From: Eopsaltria australis
Lineage: Eukaryota > Chordata > Aves > Passeriformes > Petroicidae
NCBI GenBank assembly: GCA_034509425.1
Contig: JAVTVJ010000228.1
Coordinates: forward strand, 1,054,001-1,118,000
Direction of reading: 5' to 3'
Length of the DNA stretch: 64,000 nucleotides
In this document: piece by piece, positions 11,259 to 22,268 of the stretch
Layout of the letters: every line of letters starts with the position of its first letter
Numbering within the stretch: position 1 is the stretch's first letter
Position numbers and translations under genes: made by a program
The notes under the pieces: model-generated
The model's input: the letters and a program-made list of their open reading frames with translations, nothing else
Databases searched by the model: none
What the model was told of the DNA's origin: nothing

Positions 11259-14063
11259 CTACAGAAGAAAAAATTAAGACAACAAACTCTCCCTACAGAT
11301 CATCTTTAAAGTTTTGGGGTTTTTTTTTAAGTTGTCATTCTTTATTAGTCCCAGACAGAAATCTGAAACTCCCTTTAAAAAAAAACAGAGATACATAATG
11401 ATTTTCAAAGCTGTCACATAATTAATGTCACATTTATCTCTTCAGTTGCAGAGATAAAAAGAAACCATCTATCCATGTCCTCATTATTTTTTATTCTCCT
11501 TTTAAAGCCAGAGTTTAAATCCATGGGATGGAGTACTCTAAAGGAGGGGGAAGGTCTGGCTTTCCCTTTACCCCCCACAACTATGGTGATAGAAAAATTC
11601 TCCCTCCCCTGTCCCTGCTCCCTTTTCCCCATCGTTGCTGATCGAGGGTAGAGTATCCTTTAAGCAAATCCTGTGTAACTGTTCCTCTCCTTCCCTTCTC
11701 TGCCCCACCACCCTAAGTTCAACAGAGACATTCCAGCAGCCAGGAGCTCTTCCTCCATTTTTTTGGGCCAAGCCAAGGGCCAACCTTTCGGGGTCTCCTG
11801 TGACACACAGCCCGAGTCCCACAGCAATATTAGTTTTTAAGAGCCATGGACACTTTCCACCATTAACACAGCTTTGATTCATCTCATGTTGCATTTTGCT
11901 CCATTTAGGGGGCTGCTGTCCCCATTAAAATGACATTTAACACCACGCTGCTCCCCCGGGCCACCAGGAACACCTTGGAGCGGGACCACCAGCGCTTTTC
12001 CCCATGGCTCTCATTCCCACCCCTTGCTCCCCTCAGCTCAGAGTTTCTTTCTGGACCAGACAAGGATGTGGCAGTCACAGCCTCATAACAAAGTTCCGAG
12101 AAGAGAGAAGGATCCTTTAAGATCTCTGATGGATGCAGATAATCTGGTTTTGATCAGCTTATGACAGCTCTGAACAGCACAGTCGGAGCTCGGGGCTTGC
12201 AGCGTGTTTTGTGTCCCACACATCCACACTCAGCTTTCACTGAGCCCCAAGAAATCCCTCTGCCCCCAGCCCCTGTCAAGGACCCCTGTCACGGGGTGTT
12301 CCCCAAAATTAGGGGCTGAATAACAGGGAGATTCAAATGCAGCAATCAGTGAATGTGGTGGGAAGAGAAAGGGCTGCCGGACCTTGGGAAGCACAGGAGA
12401 GCCAAGGCCTTGCCAAGGAGACCCCTCCCCAGGAGACCCCTTCTCTCCCCCTCTGCAAGGACCCAAGCTATGCTGATACAGGGGAACTTTCTCATCTCCC
12501 AGAACAGCCCAGAAAGCTGAATGGTATTTGGAAAACTCCAGGAACAGACAGCATCACATCTCCAGACCCCTGTATCCCACTCAGGGCAGCATAAACTACA
12601 TGGCTCCTCTACACACTGCTGGCACCAGCAGCTGGACACAGGAGGTGGCCCTTCTGCCACCAGTGGCACTGGCAAAGGGAAAAACACCCCACCCCCTTCT
12701 CCCCAGTGTCCAAGACTTTGCAAGTCCACTGCATGTGCAAGTCCCTGGCATGTGCTTAGAAGAAACACATCAAAAACAGCAACCTGCCCCACTCCTGGTG
12801 CTCCAAGGAAACATTTTTGGTGGCAGACACCCACAGCCTCAGACAGCAGCTCTGGCACGTCAGGCTGCAGCCACTGCTTTCATCCCAGCTCATTCCCAGC
12901 AGGTCAGAGCCCTTTCATCCCATGCCTTCATTTGAACCAGGGTCAAGCAGCTGCCACACACCCACACAGGCACAGAGGAGGACAGGTCACTGTCCCCTGG
13001 GCCAGAGCAGTGCCCAGCTCAAGGAACACTCCTGTGCTGAGCCAAACCAACGAGCACAACCCATGGATAGCTGTAACTTAGCATTGCCCTCTTCACTGTG
13101 GCAGAAAAGCAGAGCCATGAAAGGAAAACCAACCTGGAGCATCCTCCGGGCTGGAAGCAGCCTGGGGAATGCAGCCCAGTATCTGTCTTTTGCCAGGGGG
13201 GGCATTGCCAGCCAAAACCCAGGTAATAGTCACGCTTCCTGTAGGATGATGACGGTCACCTCTGAAACAGGGTCCTGGGGGCAGCTCAGGAAGGGGCAGT
13301 GTGAAAACTAGGGGAGCTTTCTTGTGTTCAGGCACCTGAGAACTGCCAGACTCTTGCAGCTCCAGCAAAGAAAATGAATCTGTGTCAGCTTTTCATACTT
13401 CTGCTTCACAACCATTTGAGCCCACTTATGGTCATCTAACCCTCCCTTCCTATCTCTCTTGAGAAAGGGGGAAAAAAAAGCAGGACAGTCAAAATACCTC
13501 TTCAGTTGTTCCCACTGAGCACATGGAGTCTTGAAATCAAGCAGTTGCTCTGGATAAGGGATCTTCAACACCCCTGTGAGCACACAGATGCACAGCTCCC
13601 AGCCCACCTGAGCATCAGCTCTTCCCTCTGCCCTGAAGCACACACCAGGGAAAAGCATTTAATGGAGGCATTCCAGCCCACAGAGCCACTGACAAACAAA
13701 TTACAAACTGAAATTATGGCTTGTCCACAAAATTGCTTCTAACCAAGTCAGTGAAGGGCAGGAGAAAAGCAGCACTACTGATGGGAAAGTGTCCCCATGC
13801 CTCTGGAATGAGCTGCACATGCTCTGAGCATCCTGTGTGGGATGTGCAGGGAGAGGCAAGACTGCTCCCCAGTGTACAGACACACAAGTGGCAAACAGGA
13901 ATGAAGGACTCTGCAGGGAGCTTGGTGCTGAGAGAGGGCCCATCTGTGTCCCTGTGCCAGCAAAGGGGCTGGGCTGCTGTGACAGTTCTGCTCACAGAGC
14001 AGGGACTGAACCAGCTGGGAGGGAATGGGCACTTTTGAGTTGCCAGCTCCCAACACCTGAGGC

Positions 14064-14400
14064 AGAATCATGGAATGGTTTCGGTTGGAAAAGACCTTAA
14101 AGCTCCTCTCATCCCACCCCTGCCATGGGCAGGGACATCTCCCACTATCCCAGGTTGCTCCAAGCCCCGTGCAGCCTGGCCTTGGGCACTGCCAGGGATC
14201 CAGGGGCAGCCACAGCTTCTCTGGGCACCCTGTGCCAGGGCCTCACCACCCTCACAGGGAAGGATTTCTTCCCTATATCCCATCTATCCCTGCCCTCTGG
14301 CAGTTTAAAACCATTCCCCCTTGCCCTGTTGCTATCTGTCCATACAAAAAGTTCCTCTCCCTCATTTTTATAAGCCCCCTTAAGGTTCTGAAAGATGCAG
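14064..14400 (-). mobile_element. CR1 LINE fragment
   Basis: It opens with AATCATGGAATGGTTTCGG and contains all conserved blocks through the AAGGTTCTGAAAG end. A 207-codon plus frame here is repeat-derived. Confidence 0.9.
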
Positions 14401-14469
14401 TGACAAGTGGCACTACAGAAGCGATGGGAGCCCCTCCATGGGGGTTCCAAATGTGGAGAGCTCCTCCTA

Positions 14470-14590
14470 CTCATCTCCAGCCCCTCTGTCCCTGTTCTCC
14501 TCCTGCCCCAGGGATTCCTGCTCTCTCAACCCCCTTTCTCTTTTCCCTGTTCCCTTCCCACCTTTCCTCCTCCAAACCCCTCTCCAACCC
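14470..14590 (+). repeat. Pyrimidine-rich tract
   Basis: About 120 bp are strongly C/T-rich on the plus strand (CCCTGTTCTCCTCCTGCCCC and similar). On the plus strand it looks like an acceptor tract, but the gene lies on the other strand. Confidence 0.7.
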
Positions 14591-14924
14591 CACCAGCAGA
14601 GCCCAGAGCCATCCACAGCAGGCCCTGCCTTCACAGCCTGTTTTAGTCAAACAGCTGCTTGGCTTCACTCAGCAATTTTGGGAGGAAAAGTGATTTCATT
14701 CCCTTTTGGGAGGAGCCACCAGGACATCCCAGCTCTCTCGGTGCTGAGCTGGGAAACAGCTCTCCTGCACCAGTGCCCAGGCGCTGCCCTCAGGTAACAG
14801 GCAATGCCATCATTTTCATTTGGCAGTGGCACAAACACCTGCACTGGGCAGGGAAGCACAGGAGTAGATGGCTCCTGGTTCAGGAATCTGCATTTCACCT
14901 TTTGGAAACAATGCCACACTGCAT

Positions 14925-15512
14925 CCCCCCAGCGTGGGCAGCAGGGCCAGAGGGTGATTCTGTCCCTCTGCTTCCATCTGGAAGGATTCCACCTGCAAAG
15001 CTGCCTCCAGCTTTTTGGATCCCAGCACTGAAGGGATGTGGAGCTGCTGGAACAAATACAGAGGAGGCCTTGGAGATGCTCCAAGGGCTGGAGACCCTCT
15101 GATCTGGAACCAGGCTGGCAGAGCTGGGGGTGTTCACCTGGAGAAGAGAAGGCTCCAGGGAGATCTCAGACGCCCTTCCAGGGCCTAAAGGGGCTCCAGG
15201 AGAGCTGGAGAGGGACTTGGGACAAGAGATGGAGGGACAGGACACAGGGAATGGCTTCCCACTGCCAGAGGGCAGGGATGGATGGGATAGGAAGGAATTG
15301 TTCCCTGGGAAGGTGGGCAGGCCCTGGCACAGGGTGCCCAGAGAAGCTGTGGCTGCCCCAGATCCCTGGCAGTGCCCAAGGCCAGGGTGGACACTGGGGC
15401 TTGGAGCAGCCTGGGACAGTGGAAGGTGTCCCTGCCTGTGGCAGGGGGGTAAAACAAGATGGTCTTTAAGGTCCTTTCCAAACCAAACCATTTCATGATT
15501 CCATGATCTCTT
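14925..15512 (+). mobile_element. CR1 LINE fragment, about 0.59 kb
   Basis: It ends in CCATTTCATGATTCCATGAT about 70 bp from the exon donor at 15,578. With the 14.06 kb copy it forms an inverted pair about 0.5 kb apart. Confidence 0.9.
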
Positions 15513-15578
15513 CAGGTCCAGCTGTGCTTCTCAAAGCCAAAGCAGGTTTCTCTTCAGGCGCTGTGAGCTGCGTCTCAC

Positions 15579-15673
15579 CTGATCCAACAGCCATGGTCAC
15601 AGTCGGAGCAGAGCTGCCCCTGTCCCCTGGGCTCCCCCCAGAGCTGAGCCTGCTCTGGGTCACAGCCACGTCT
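15579..15673 (-). CDS. Coding exon (95 nt), Ser/Gly-rich linker
   Basis: A long polypyrimidine tract ending in CCCCCTCTTAG (15,674 side) and a consensus donor CAG|GTGAGA at 15,578 define 95 nt. Phase is 2 at entry and 1 at exit. The frame reads DVAVTQSRLSSGG and then a Gly/Ser/Pro-rich stretch ending TMAVGS. This resembles a flexible linker rather than a folded domain. A plus-strand CR1 copy ends about 70 bp downstream of the donor in the intron. The exon is not part of the CR1 copy: the CR1 'GGTCTCACC' motif elsewhere in the window has different flanks. Both splice sites are among the best in the window, so the exon is well supported although the protein is not recognised. Confidence 0.75.
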
Positions 15674-17219
15674 CTAAGAGGGGGCAGTGGGAGCAGAAGC
15701 AGCAACTCAACAAACCAGCTCCTTACCAGCACAGCAGGACCCCAGGAGTCCTTTCTCCCTTTTCAGCTCTGGCTGAGCCATGGTGTCACCAGAGGCAGGG
15801 CCACCACTGGAGCCCACCCCCACCATGGATAAACCCTCCATCCACCCCAGGGAGAGGAGGGAGGCTCAATATCTGCTGTGAGCTCTGGAGGAATCTACCT
15901 GCTCCACCATCCCATTCTCTCTTCAAAGACCCCTCCCCAGACAGTCCACTTTGCCCTGTTCTTGTTAGTGAGGTTCTTTGCACACGAGGGTTTGCAAACA
16001 CACCAGGGCCTGTGTGCAGCAACCTTTTCCTCTGTTTGTTTATAGGAAACTCTTTCTGTAGGGTAACACACCCCTGGAGACACAGCCACCCCACTCAGAC
16101 ACTCCTGGCTGACAGGAGCAGCCACAGCTCCTGTGGGAGGATGTTTAATAAACCCACTCTGGACTCACACAGGAAGCCAGGCAGCACAGGCTGCTGAGTA
16201 CACTTGGATCTCGAGCACCACGAGACTTTGAGTCTGGACTCTCTGTGCATGTGGTCTAGGGCAAGATACTGAGCTCATGTTACCCCACAAGGAATGACAA
16301 CATCTGAGCAGCTCAGACTGGGGACAGAGGCTCCAGGCTGGTCTTTGTCACAGCTATCCCTTGAAAAAATCCCTTGAAGAAATCCCTTCTCTGTCCTGCC
16401 CCAGTTTGTGCAACAGGGCACCCACTATCCACCATGCAGCATTATTTGCTTTGGGAAAACCCCAAAACCATGTCAGACTGCAGCACCTCTACCTTTCCTT
16501 GTTGTGGTTGCACCTACAGGTCCATTTTATCCACACAGAGCAGGGAGGAGTGGATGATGGCAGAAGATGCAGCCAGGTTAAAACGTGAGAAGCAGCAGCA
16601 CTGGGGAAGAGAGACACAGGAAGTAATTTCCCAGACACCACTTTGTGCAGGGACAGATTCTGTGGTTCCACCCACGGAAAATTACATCCCTTCTGCTTTC
16701 GTAAAAGGAAACACAGGCTCCTGATCCCAAGAGGAGATTTGGGAAGGCTCTAGAGTAGGGCGCTTTGTTTCTTAGAGAAAAAAAGCTAAAATTTGGTGGG
16801 ACAGCAGCCTGAGTGCCCAGGCAGCCTGTGTGCGTCTCCAAGAAACACGAAGCTACCAAGATCTGTGCTGCTGTATTCTCGTGAAAGGAGAATTCAGCTT
16901 CCAAAAATCACTTCCAAGTCCCTGACCTGCTTACATGGACAGGGGCAGGATGCCAACCTGTGAGCCCAGGTGGCACACGAGCCCCACAGCTGTGCTTCTG
17001 AGCCCTCTGGGTCACACAGGGGAGGGTCTTTTGCCCTCAGCAAGCCCAACCCTTTGCAGTGCTGCTTCTCCTCCACTGGGGAAGCCTTGTCAGTGTAAGG
17101 CTTTGTAGCAATCTGGTCTAGTGGAAGGTGTCCGTGCCCATGGCAGGGGGTGGAACAGGATGGGCTTTAAGGTCCCTTCCACCCAAATCATCCTGTGATT
17201 GTGCCCCCAACACAGGCAC
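15674..17219 (-). other. Intron, about 1.5 kb
   Basis: The only repeat is the short CR1 tail at 17,100-17,203 beside the upstream exon's donor. A phase-incompatible exon-like stretch with a weak donor lies near 16,935-17,018 (see findings). The rest shows nothing I can name. Confidence 0.55.
17100..17203 (+). mobile_element. CR1 tail next to exon donor
   Basis: A 5'-truncated copy (GTCTAGTGGAAGGTGTCC to CATCCTGTGATTG). It lies directly downstream of the donor of the exon at 17,220-17,290. Confidence 0.9.
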
Positions 17220-17290
17220 CTTCCTCCCACCACAGGGATCAGCCCTGCATTCCAAAAGGGGCTGGCAGAGGGCAGGTGCTTGTTGGATGT
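17220..17290 (-). CDS. Coding exon (71 nt) with very strong acceptor and weak donor
   Basis: The acceptor is outstanding: about 28 pyrimidine-rich bases (TTTCTTGTTCTCTTTTCAC...TTCAG) end at 17,291. The donor is AAG|GTGCCT at 17,219, acceptable but weak. The exon enters in phase 0 and leaves in phase 2, exactly what is needed between the exons at 19,196 and 15,673. It encodes TSNKHLPSASPFWNAGLIPV plus three more residues. A CR1 3' end lies only about 17 bp beyond the donor (17,100-17,203), so the intronic side of this splice site is mostly transposon sequence. I selected this donor partly because the phase fits, so the 3' boundary is less certain than the 5' one. Confidence 0.6.
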
Positions 17291-19195
17291 CTGAAGGATG
17301 TGAAAAGAGAACAAGAAAGGACCATCTGTTGCACAGACTGGACTATGGGGTTAAAGCCTTCCTTTTCTACCAGTGCAGGAAAGTAAAAGGCCACAGGAAA
17401 GCTGGATGTTGGGAACATGATGAGGAGGCTCTACCAGCATGGAGAAGGTTGGTTTCAGTATGAGTGGAGTGAACACAGCAAAGGAAGAAACAGGCACAGT
17501 GTGTCCAAAGCCAAGGCAAGGGCTTCCAGAACCTCTCCCCCCCCGCAGCACAGGTCATCCAGAAACCCTCCCCAGCACCCATAGCCCCTGCTGGGACCCT
17601 CGCTGAGCTCCACAGGCCCTTGCACTTGTTCTCCTTCCCCAGTCTCACCACTACAAAGCACATCTGCTCCACTTTAGAAGAAGACAAAGCACATCCTCCA
17701 TCCCTGGGCTCTGCTCTCCATCTGCATTAACTCAGGGAAGTACCCCAGGCTCCATTCTTCCTCCCAATACACTTAGGCACAGTCAAGGCACAGACAGGGA
17801 AAAATAACCACGATTTTTGCTTCTTAACATTCCTGCACTAGAAATCCTAAAATTCTAAAAGCAAAAGGAAGAGCACAGCAGCTCCTTCTGCCACCAGCAA
17901 AGCCCCTGGTGTAGCTCAGGGGCACATGGGGCCATCCAAGCCTAACAGCTCGGTCAGCACTGGCATCTGCACCAGGTCACACATCGCTGCACTGGGAAGT
18001 GTGGAAGGTTTAGACTGAGGTATGTACTGAAAGGTATATTGGGAGTCTAATTAATTTGGAATAAAGAAACTTGCTAAGGTGTGCAGATAACCACCTTATC
18101 GCACACTGCAGGTGAATACTGAAAAGCAGTTTGTCAGGAATTCTGCATCCTGAAATAAATTAGTTCATTTTAACATATGCACTTAGTGCTGAATCAGGAA
18201 CCCTTTGCAGCCCACTGAAAAACCAATGTCCCAGCGTCCCAGTGCTCAGCCATAGCAGCAACCCCCAGGCTGGCAGCTCCCAAGCAGCAGCAGGCCTGTC
18301 CAGAGCCAATACAACACATCCTGCTCTCTCAGCTGAACACACAGCACTGAAGATTCCTGCACAGCTCCCAGTGCTTGGGTTGGACCATTCACAGAAGCCA
18401 TGCAGGACTGCAAGATGAGATGCAGAGGGTGGTCTTCTCCCACAGCCCATCCCAGTGATGCTGGCAGAGATCCCAACTCATCCCGCTCCGGCTGCTCATC
18501 CCCAGGGGCTCAGAACTCTGACAGGCCAGGCTCTCTCCAGAGATATATCCTCTGTGGAGGAAGAAAAAGGCCTGAGCTGAGTCTCACCACAGGGACGGGC
18601 TGTTCTGCCTTGGTGCTGCTCAGCATTTCCTTCACCCTCAGAGCAAAGAGCAAAGCCAAAAATCACAGAACCCCAGACTGGTTTGGGCTGGAAGGAACCT
18701 TAAAGCTCATCTCATTCCAAACGCCTGCCATGGGCAGGGACACCTTCCATGTGGCTGCTCCAAGCCCCAAGCTCCAACCTGATTCCCATTGGCACGGGAT
18801 GGGAAGGGACTGGGATACTCAGCTCTTTGCACCCCTCCATGATATTTGCACACCTGGGGAGTGGTTTTTTTTTGTCTCTCCTGAAGCCATTCCCAGGTGC
18901 TCTCCCATCACTGCTCTCTTCTGCAGGTTTTCCCCAATTGTGACCAAATTCCACCTTTCCTAGTACCGCCAAAATAAAGAAAGAAGTGAGGGTAAAGCTC
19001 ATTAGTGTGGCCACTACCATTCTTCATATTATTTGGAATGGAGGAATTTTCTTTAATTTGATCAACTATAGGTTCCCCACCTGTTTTTCCATCTGAAAAA
19101 TGGGGCAGAGTTGACATGTCTCTGTTAAACTGTCCCAAAGCAGCCAGAGAAAATGCCCTGAGCTGCTGCTGCCCAAAGCCCCGCTGGTGACTCAC
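17291..19195 (-). other. Intron, about 1.9 kb
   Basis: This contains one minus-strand CR1 (18,657-18,930). A weak exon-like stretch next to it (about 18,585-18,633) has a GTG|GTGAGA donor but does not match the phases of the neighbouring exons. Otherwise it is unremarkable. Confidence 0.55.
18657..18930 (-). mobile_element. CR1 LINE fragment
   Basis: It starts AATCACAGAACCCCAGACTG and carries the GCCATGGGCAGGGACACC core. The 3' two thirds are more diverged than in other copies. Confidence 0.85.
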
Positions 19196-19327
19196 CTTCT
19201 GACATGCAATAACACTCTCTGCTGGAACCACCAGCTGGCTCCGCTCCGTGAGATCAGTCTGGTGGAACTGGTGAGACAGCTCACTGTGTTTGTCTTGGAG
19301 GGAGAGCAGTGGGATATGTGGACATTG
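19196..19327 (-). CDS. Coding exon (132 nt), polar segment
   Basis: The acceptor TGATTTTTTATTCAG and the consensus donor AAG|GTGAGT (19,195) bound 132 nt. Two of the three frames are open. The phase-0 frame (LLSLQDKHSELSHQFHQTDL then an ESVIACQK ending) is preferred. It joins the upstream exon (exit phase 0) and the downstream exon (entry phase 0), and its acidic/amide-rich composition is protein-like. The alternative phase-2 frame contains SWWFQQ and would hit a stop in the next exon. The upstream intron is about 23.6 kb, the longest in the window. Function is not recognisable. Confidence 0.68.
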
Positions 19328-19772
19328 CTGAATAAAAAATCATTGCTCCACATGAACAATGAGCCAGTCATCCAAAGGCAAAATATTTCCCCCCAAAAAA
19401 GCCGATAACTCTTCAGACACTTTTTGCTGGGTGACTCTTCGAAGCCCATGGAAGTGGGCTGGGCCTGGGCCTTGGCCTCCCCTGCACATCAGGCCAACAC
19501 AGGATCCTTGTGCAGCACAGCTCGGATGACAAAATCCTTCCAAGCACCAGGAGATATCATCAACACTGCAAAGTAATGAATGCCTTCAAAACCCCACTGG
19601 AAAAGGCAGGCGCTTTTGCTGCCAAGCCCACCAAGAAGGGATGAAAGGGGAGCCCTGATGGCTGTAATTTGCACCAGGCAGGATAAATGGAGGGCTGGGT
19701 GTTACCACTTCTCACCCCAGATACTCTGCATGAATGGGACCGACCTTGAAGCCACACCTGCTGATCACATGT

Positions 19773-20045
19773 GAATCACAGAATCCCGGATGGTTTGGTT
19801 TGGGTTGGGAGAGACCCCAAAACTCATCTCGCTCCAACCATCTGCCATGGGCAGGGTCATCTCCCACTGTCCCAGGTTGCTCCAAGCCCCGTGCAGCCTG
19901 GCCTTGGGCACTGCCAGGGATCCAGGTGCTTCTCAGCTTCTCTGGGCACCCTGTGCCAGGGCCTCCCCACCCTCACAACCAAGAATTTCTTCCCAGTATC
20001 TCATCCAAATCTCTCCTCTTTCAGTTTAAAACTATTCCCTCCCAC
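19773..20045 (-). mobile_element. CR1 LINE fragment
   Basis: It begins GAATCACAGAATCCCGGATGG and ends after a TTTCAGTTTAAAACTATTCCC block. It sits about 0.45 kb upstream of the exon at 19,196-19,327. Confidence 0.9.
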
Positions 20046-20789
20046 TTATGGAGGTGACAACAGGAAATTCCTGGTGGTGGATGAGCCAGACCCAGGCAAT
20101 GAGTGCCAAGCTCCGTGGTCCCCAGCCAGAGCAGGAACACCCTGTCCTGTCCCCGTTCCCCCAGGATGCCAGTCCAGCAAAGCTCTGCTCCCACCGCAGG
20201 ACCCTGATGGGACTCTGAATCACATGGATGGACAACACCAAGAAACTCTCCCATCCAGGTACCTGAAGCCAAGCACTGACACCATTAAGAAGAAAAAATA
20301 AATAAAAATAAAACACACTCTGTTCTCTGACCACCCACTGGTTCACTCCTGCCATTCCTGGGCCTGGGCTGGCACAATCCATCTCCCAGCTTGGCGCCCG
20401 GGCGTCCCTCAGAAATGCAAGTCTTTACCCAGGAATTCATGGCAGGAGAAATCAAGACGAGAAAGGGGAGGGGTGGAAAAATAAAAAACAATTTTTGTAT
20501 TTTATCCAAAGTGTTTTGCAGGTCTACTTCCCCTTGGCTCACTCACTCTGCTGGGTCTACCAGCATATTTTGGGTAATGAAATGCACATTTGCTGGTCAG
20601 CCCTAATTGACCCAGAGGGACTGGGTTTCACGTGTGTTTGTTTTAAACTTAAGGGTGTTGTAAAGTTTTTCCAAGAGCCCAGGGCTGGGATGATAAGCCA
20701 TGGCAGGCAGTGCCTAGTTAGTGGGTGGTTGTGGTGTTAATATTTATCCCATAACTGAAGGAAGACGTGACAACACGAGTGAAGCAAAC

Positions 20790-20811
20790 CACCACCACCA
20801 CCACCACACTT
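20790..20811. repeat. (ACC)n microsatellite
   Basis: About seven ACC units in a row (starting after AAACC), followed by ACACTT. Confidence 0.85.
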
Positions 20812-21011
20812 CCTCACAGGGCACACACTGAACCTCTGCAGGGACCACCACATAGGAGGCATTTCATACAATCCTTGTGTATCGCGAGAGAAAATCCTCC
20901 GAAAGGACAAGTTTAGGAAAAAAAAAAGAAAAGAAAGCAGAGTTTACAGTAAGAATCAGGCCTTCTAATTCCAGAGCCTTTCCTTCAGTGCCCATGTGTG
21001 AGACCTGTTAG

Positions 21012-21466
21012 AGTGAGTCCAGAGGAGGCCATGTTCCAAGGATTGGAGCCCCTCTGCTCTGGAACCAGGCTGGGAGAGCTGGGGGTGATCACCGGGAGAA
21101 GAAAAGGCTCCAGGAAAACCTCAGAGCCCCTTCCAGGGCCTAAAGGGGGTTATAAAAATGAGGGAGAATAGATCCACGTGAGTAGATAGTGACAGGATCA
21201 GGAGGAATGATATCCCACTGGCAGAGGGCAGGGATAGATGGGATATTGGGAAGGAATTCTGTGCTGTGAGGGTGGGGAGGCCCTGGCACAGGGTGCCCAG
21301 AGGAGCTGTGGCTGCCCCTGGATCCCTGGCAGTGCCCAAGGCCAGGCTGGATGGGGCTTGGAGCAGCCTGGGACAATGGAAGGTGTCCCTGCCCATGGCA
21401 GGGGGGTGGGATGAGATGAGCTTTAAGGTCCTTTCCAACCCAATCCATTCCAGAATTCTGTCTCCC
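21012..21466 (+). mobile_element. CR1 LINE fragment
   Basis: It runs from GAGTCCAGAGGAGGCCATG to CCATTCCAGAATTCTGTC, with all conserved blocks in between. Confidence 0.9.
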
Positions 21467-22218
21467 TTGGCCAATGCCCAAGTCCCAGCTGCACATTGGA
21501 CCATCCCTGTGGGGCCCATCCTGCCTCAGCCCTTCCAGGCTCAGAGGATGTGGATCCATCCCAGTTCCCTGCACTACCATACCCCTACGGGCAAGCCCTG
21601 CTCCCACCTTCAGGCAGTTGGCAGACCATGAATGGAGCTCACCTCACAGAGCTGCAGGGGAAATCTTCTCATGTAAATCGACTTTGTGCTTAGAAAATTA
21701 AATAGATACCTTATTCCCCTTGAAAAGCAGGAACAGGCATCCTGCCTGGAGCAGGCACCAAGAATTCTGCAGAGCTACAGGTCAGCAAACAGGAGGAGCA
21801 CAGTGTGAGGGCAGGGAAGCTCCAGCTGATGGGAAGACAGCACCAACCAGGCCATCACTGTCCATGGAGACCTGTGCCCTGGGTGAGCACTGGGCAGAAG
21901 AGGGACAGGTCCATCTGTGCAAAACCCCCCTGCAGAAATGACAGCGTGATCTAAAATCATTGCCTCAATCTGGGGACATCAGGGCCAGCTTTCCCTTGCT
22001 TGAAAAATCCAGAAGAGAAAGAAAAAGGTTTCCTAAGGCACCAAGAATAAGGAAAGGTGAGGTGAAACAGTGCGGGGAGACCTGGAGGCCACATGCCTGC
22101 ATTTGGGGACGGGGAACACAACTGGAGGCTGAGTCCATCTCCATGACTTACGCACCCCCCTGCACTGGGGTAACTGCTCAGGTGCTCAGCTTAATGACAG
22201 GGGAGCCCTGTCACTCCC

Positions 22219-22268
22219 ATGGCAGCACTCCCTTCCCAGCACTCCCTTCCCAGCACTCCCTTCCCAGT
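22219..22268. repeat. Short minisatellite, 15-bp unit
   Basis: The unit CAGCACTCCCTTCCC occurs three times in tandem with a partial fourth. It is pyrimidine-rich on the plus strand. Confidence 0.85.

Larger units (their letters stand above)
11259..15578 (-). other. Intron, about 4.3 kb
   Basis: This contains a minus-strand CR1 (14.06-14.40 kb), a plus-strand CR1 (14.93-15.51 kb) and a pyrimidine-rich tract on the plus strand at about 14,470-14,590. The A/T-rich part near 11.3-11.5 kb has short A and T runs. No other exon with good sites was seen. Confidence 0.55.

Noticed and set aside
14070..15491. Several 100-200 codon frames with repeated 'RDTFHYPRLLQAP'-like words
   Set aside because: All come from CR1 copies; similar words appear at about 30 places in the window and are not gene family members.
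18585..18633. Exon-like stretch VKEMLSSTKAEQPVPV with GTG|GTGAGA donor
   Set aside because: The entry and exit phases (2 to 0) conflict with the exons at 19,196 and 17,290, and the acceptor is weak and close to CR1.
21121..21607. 132- and 155-codon minus frames
   Set aside because: CR1 antisense frames, as above.
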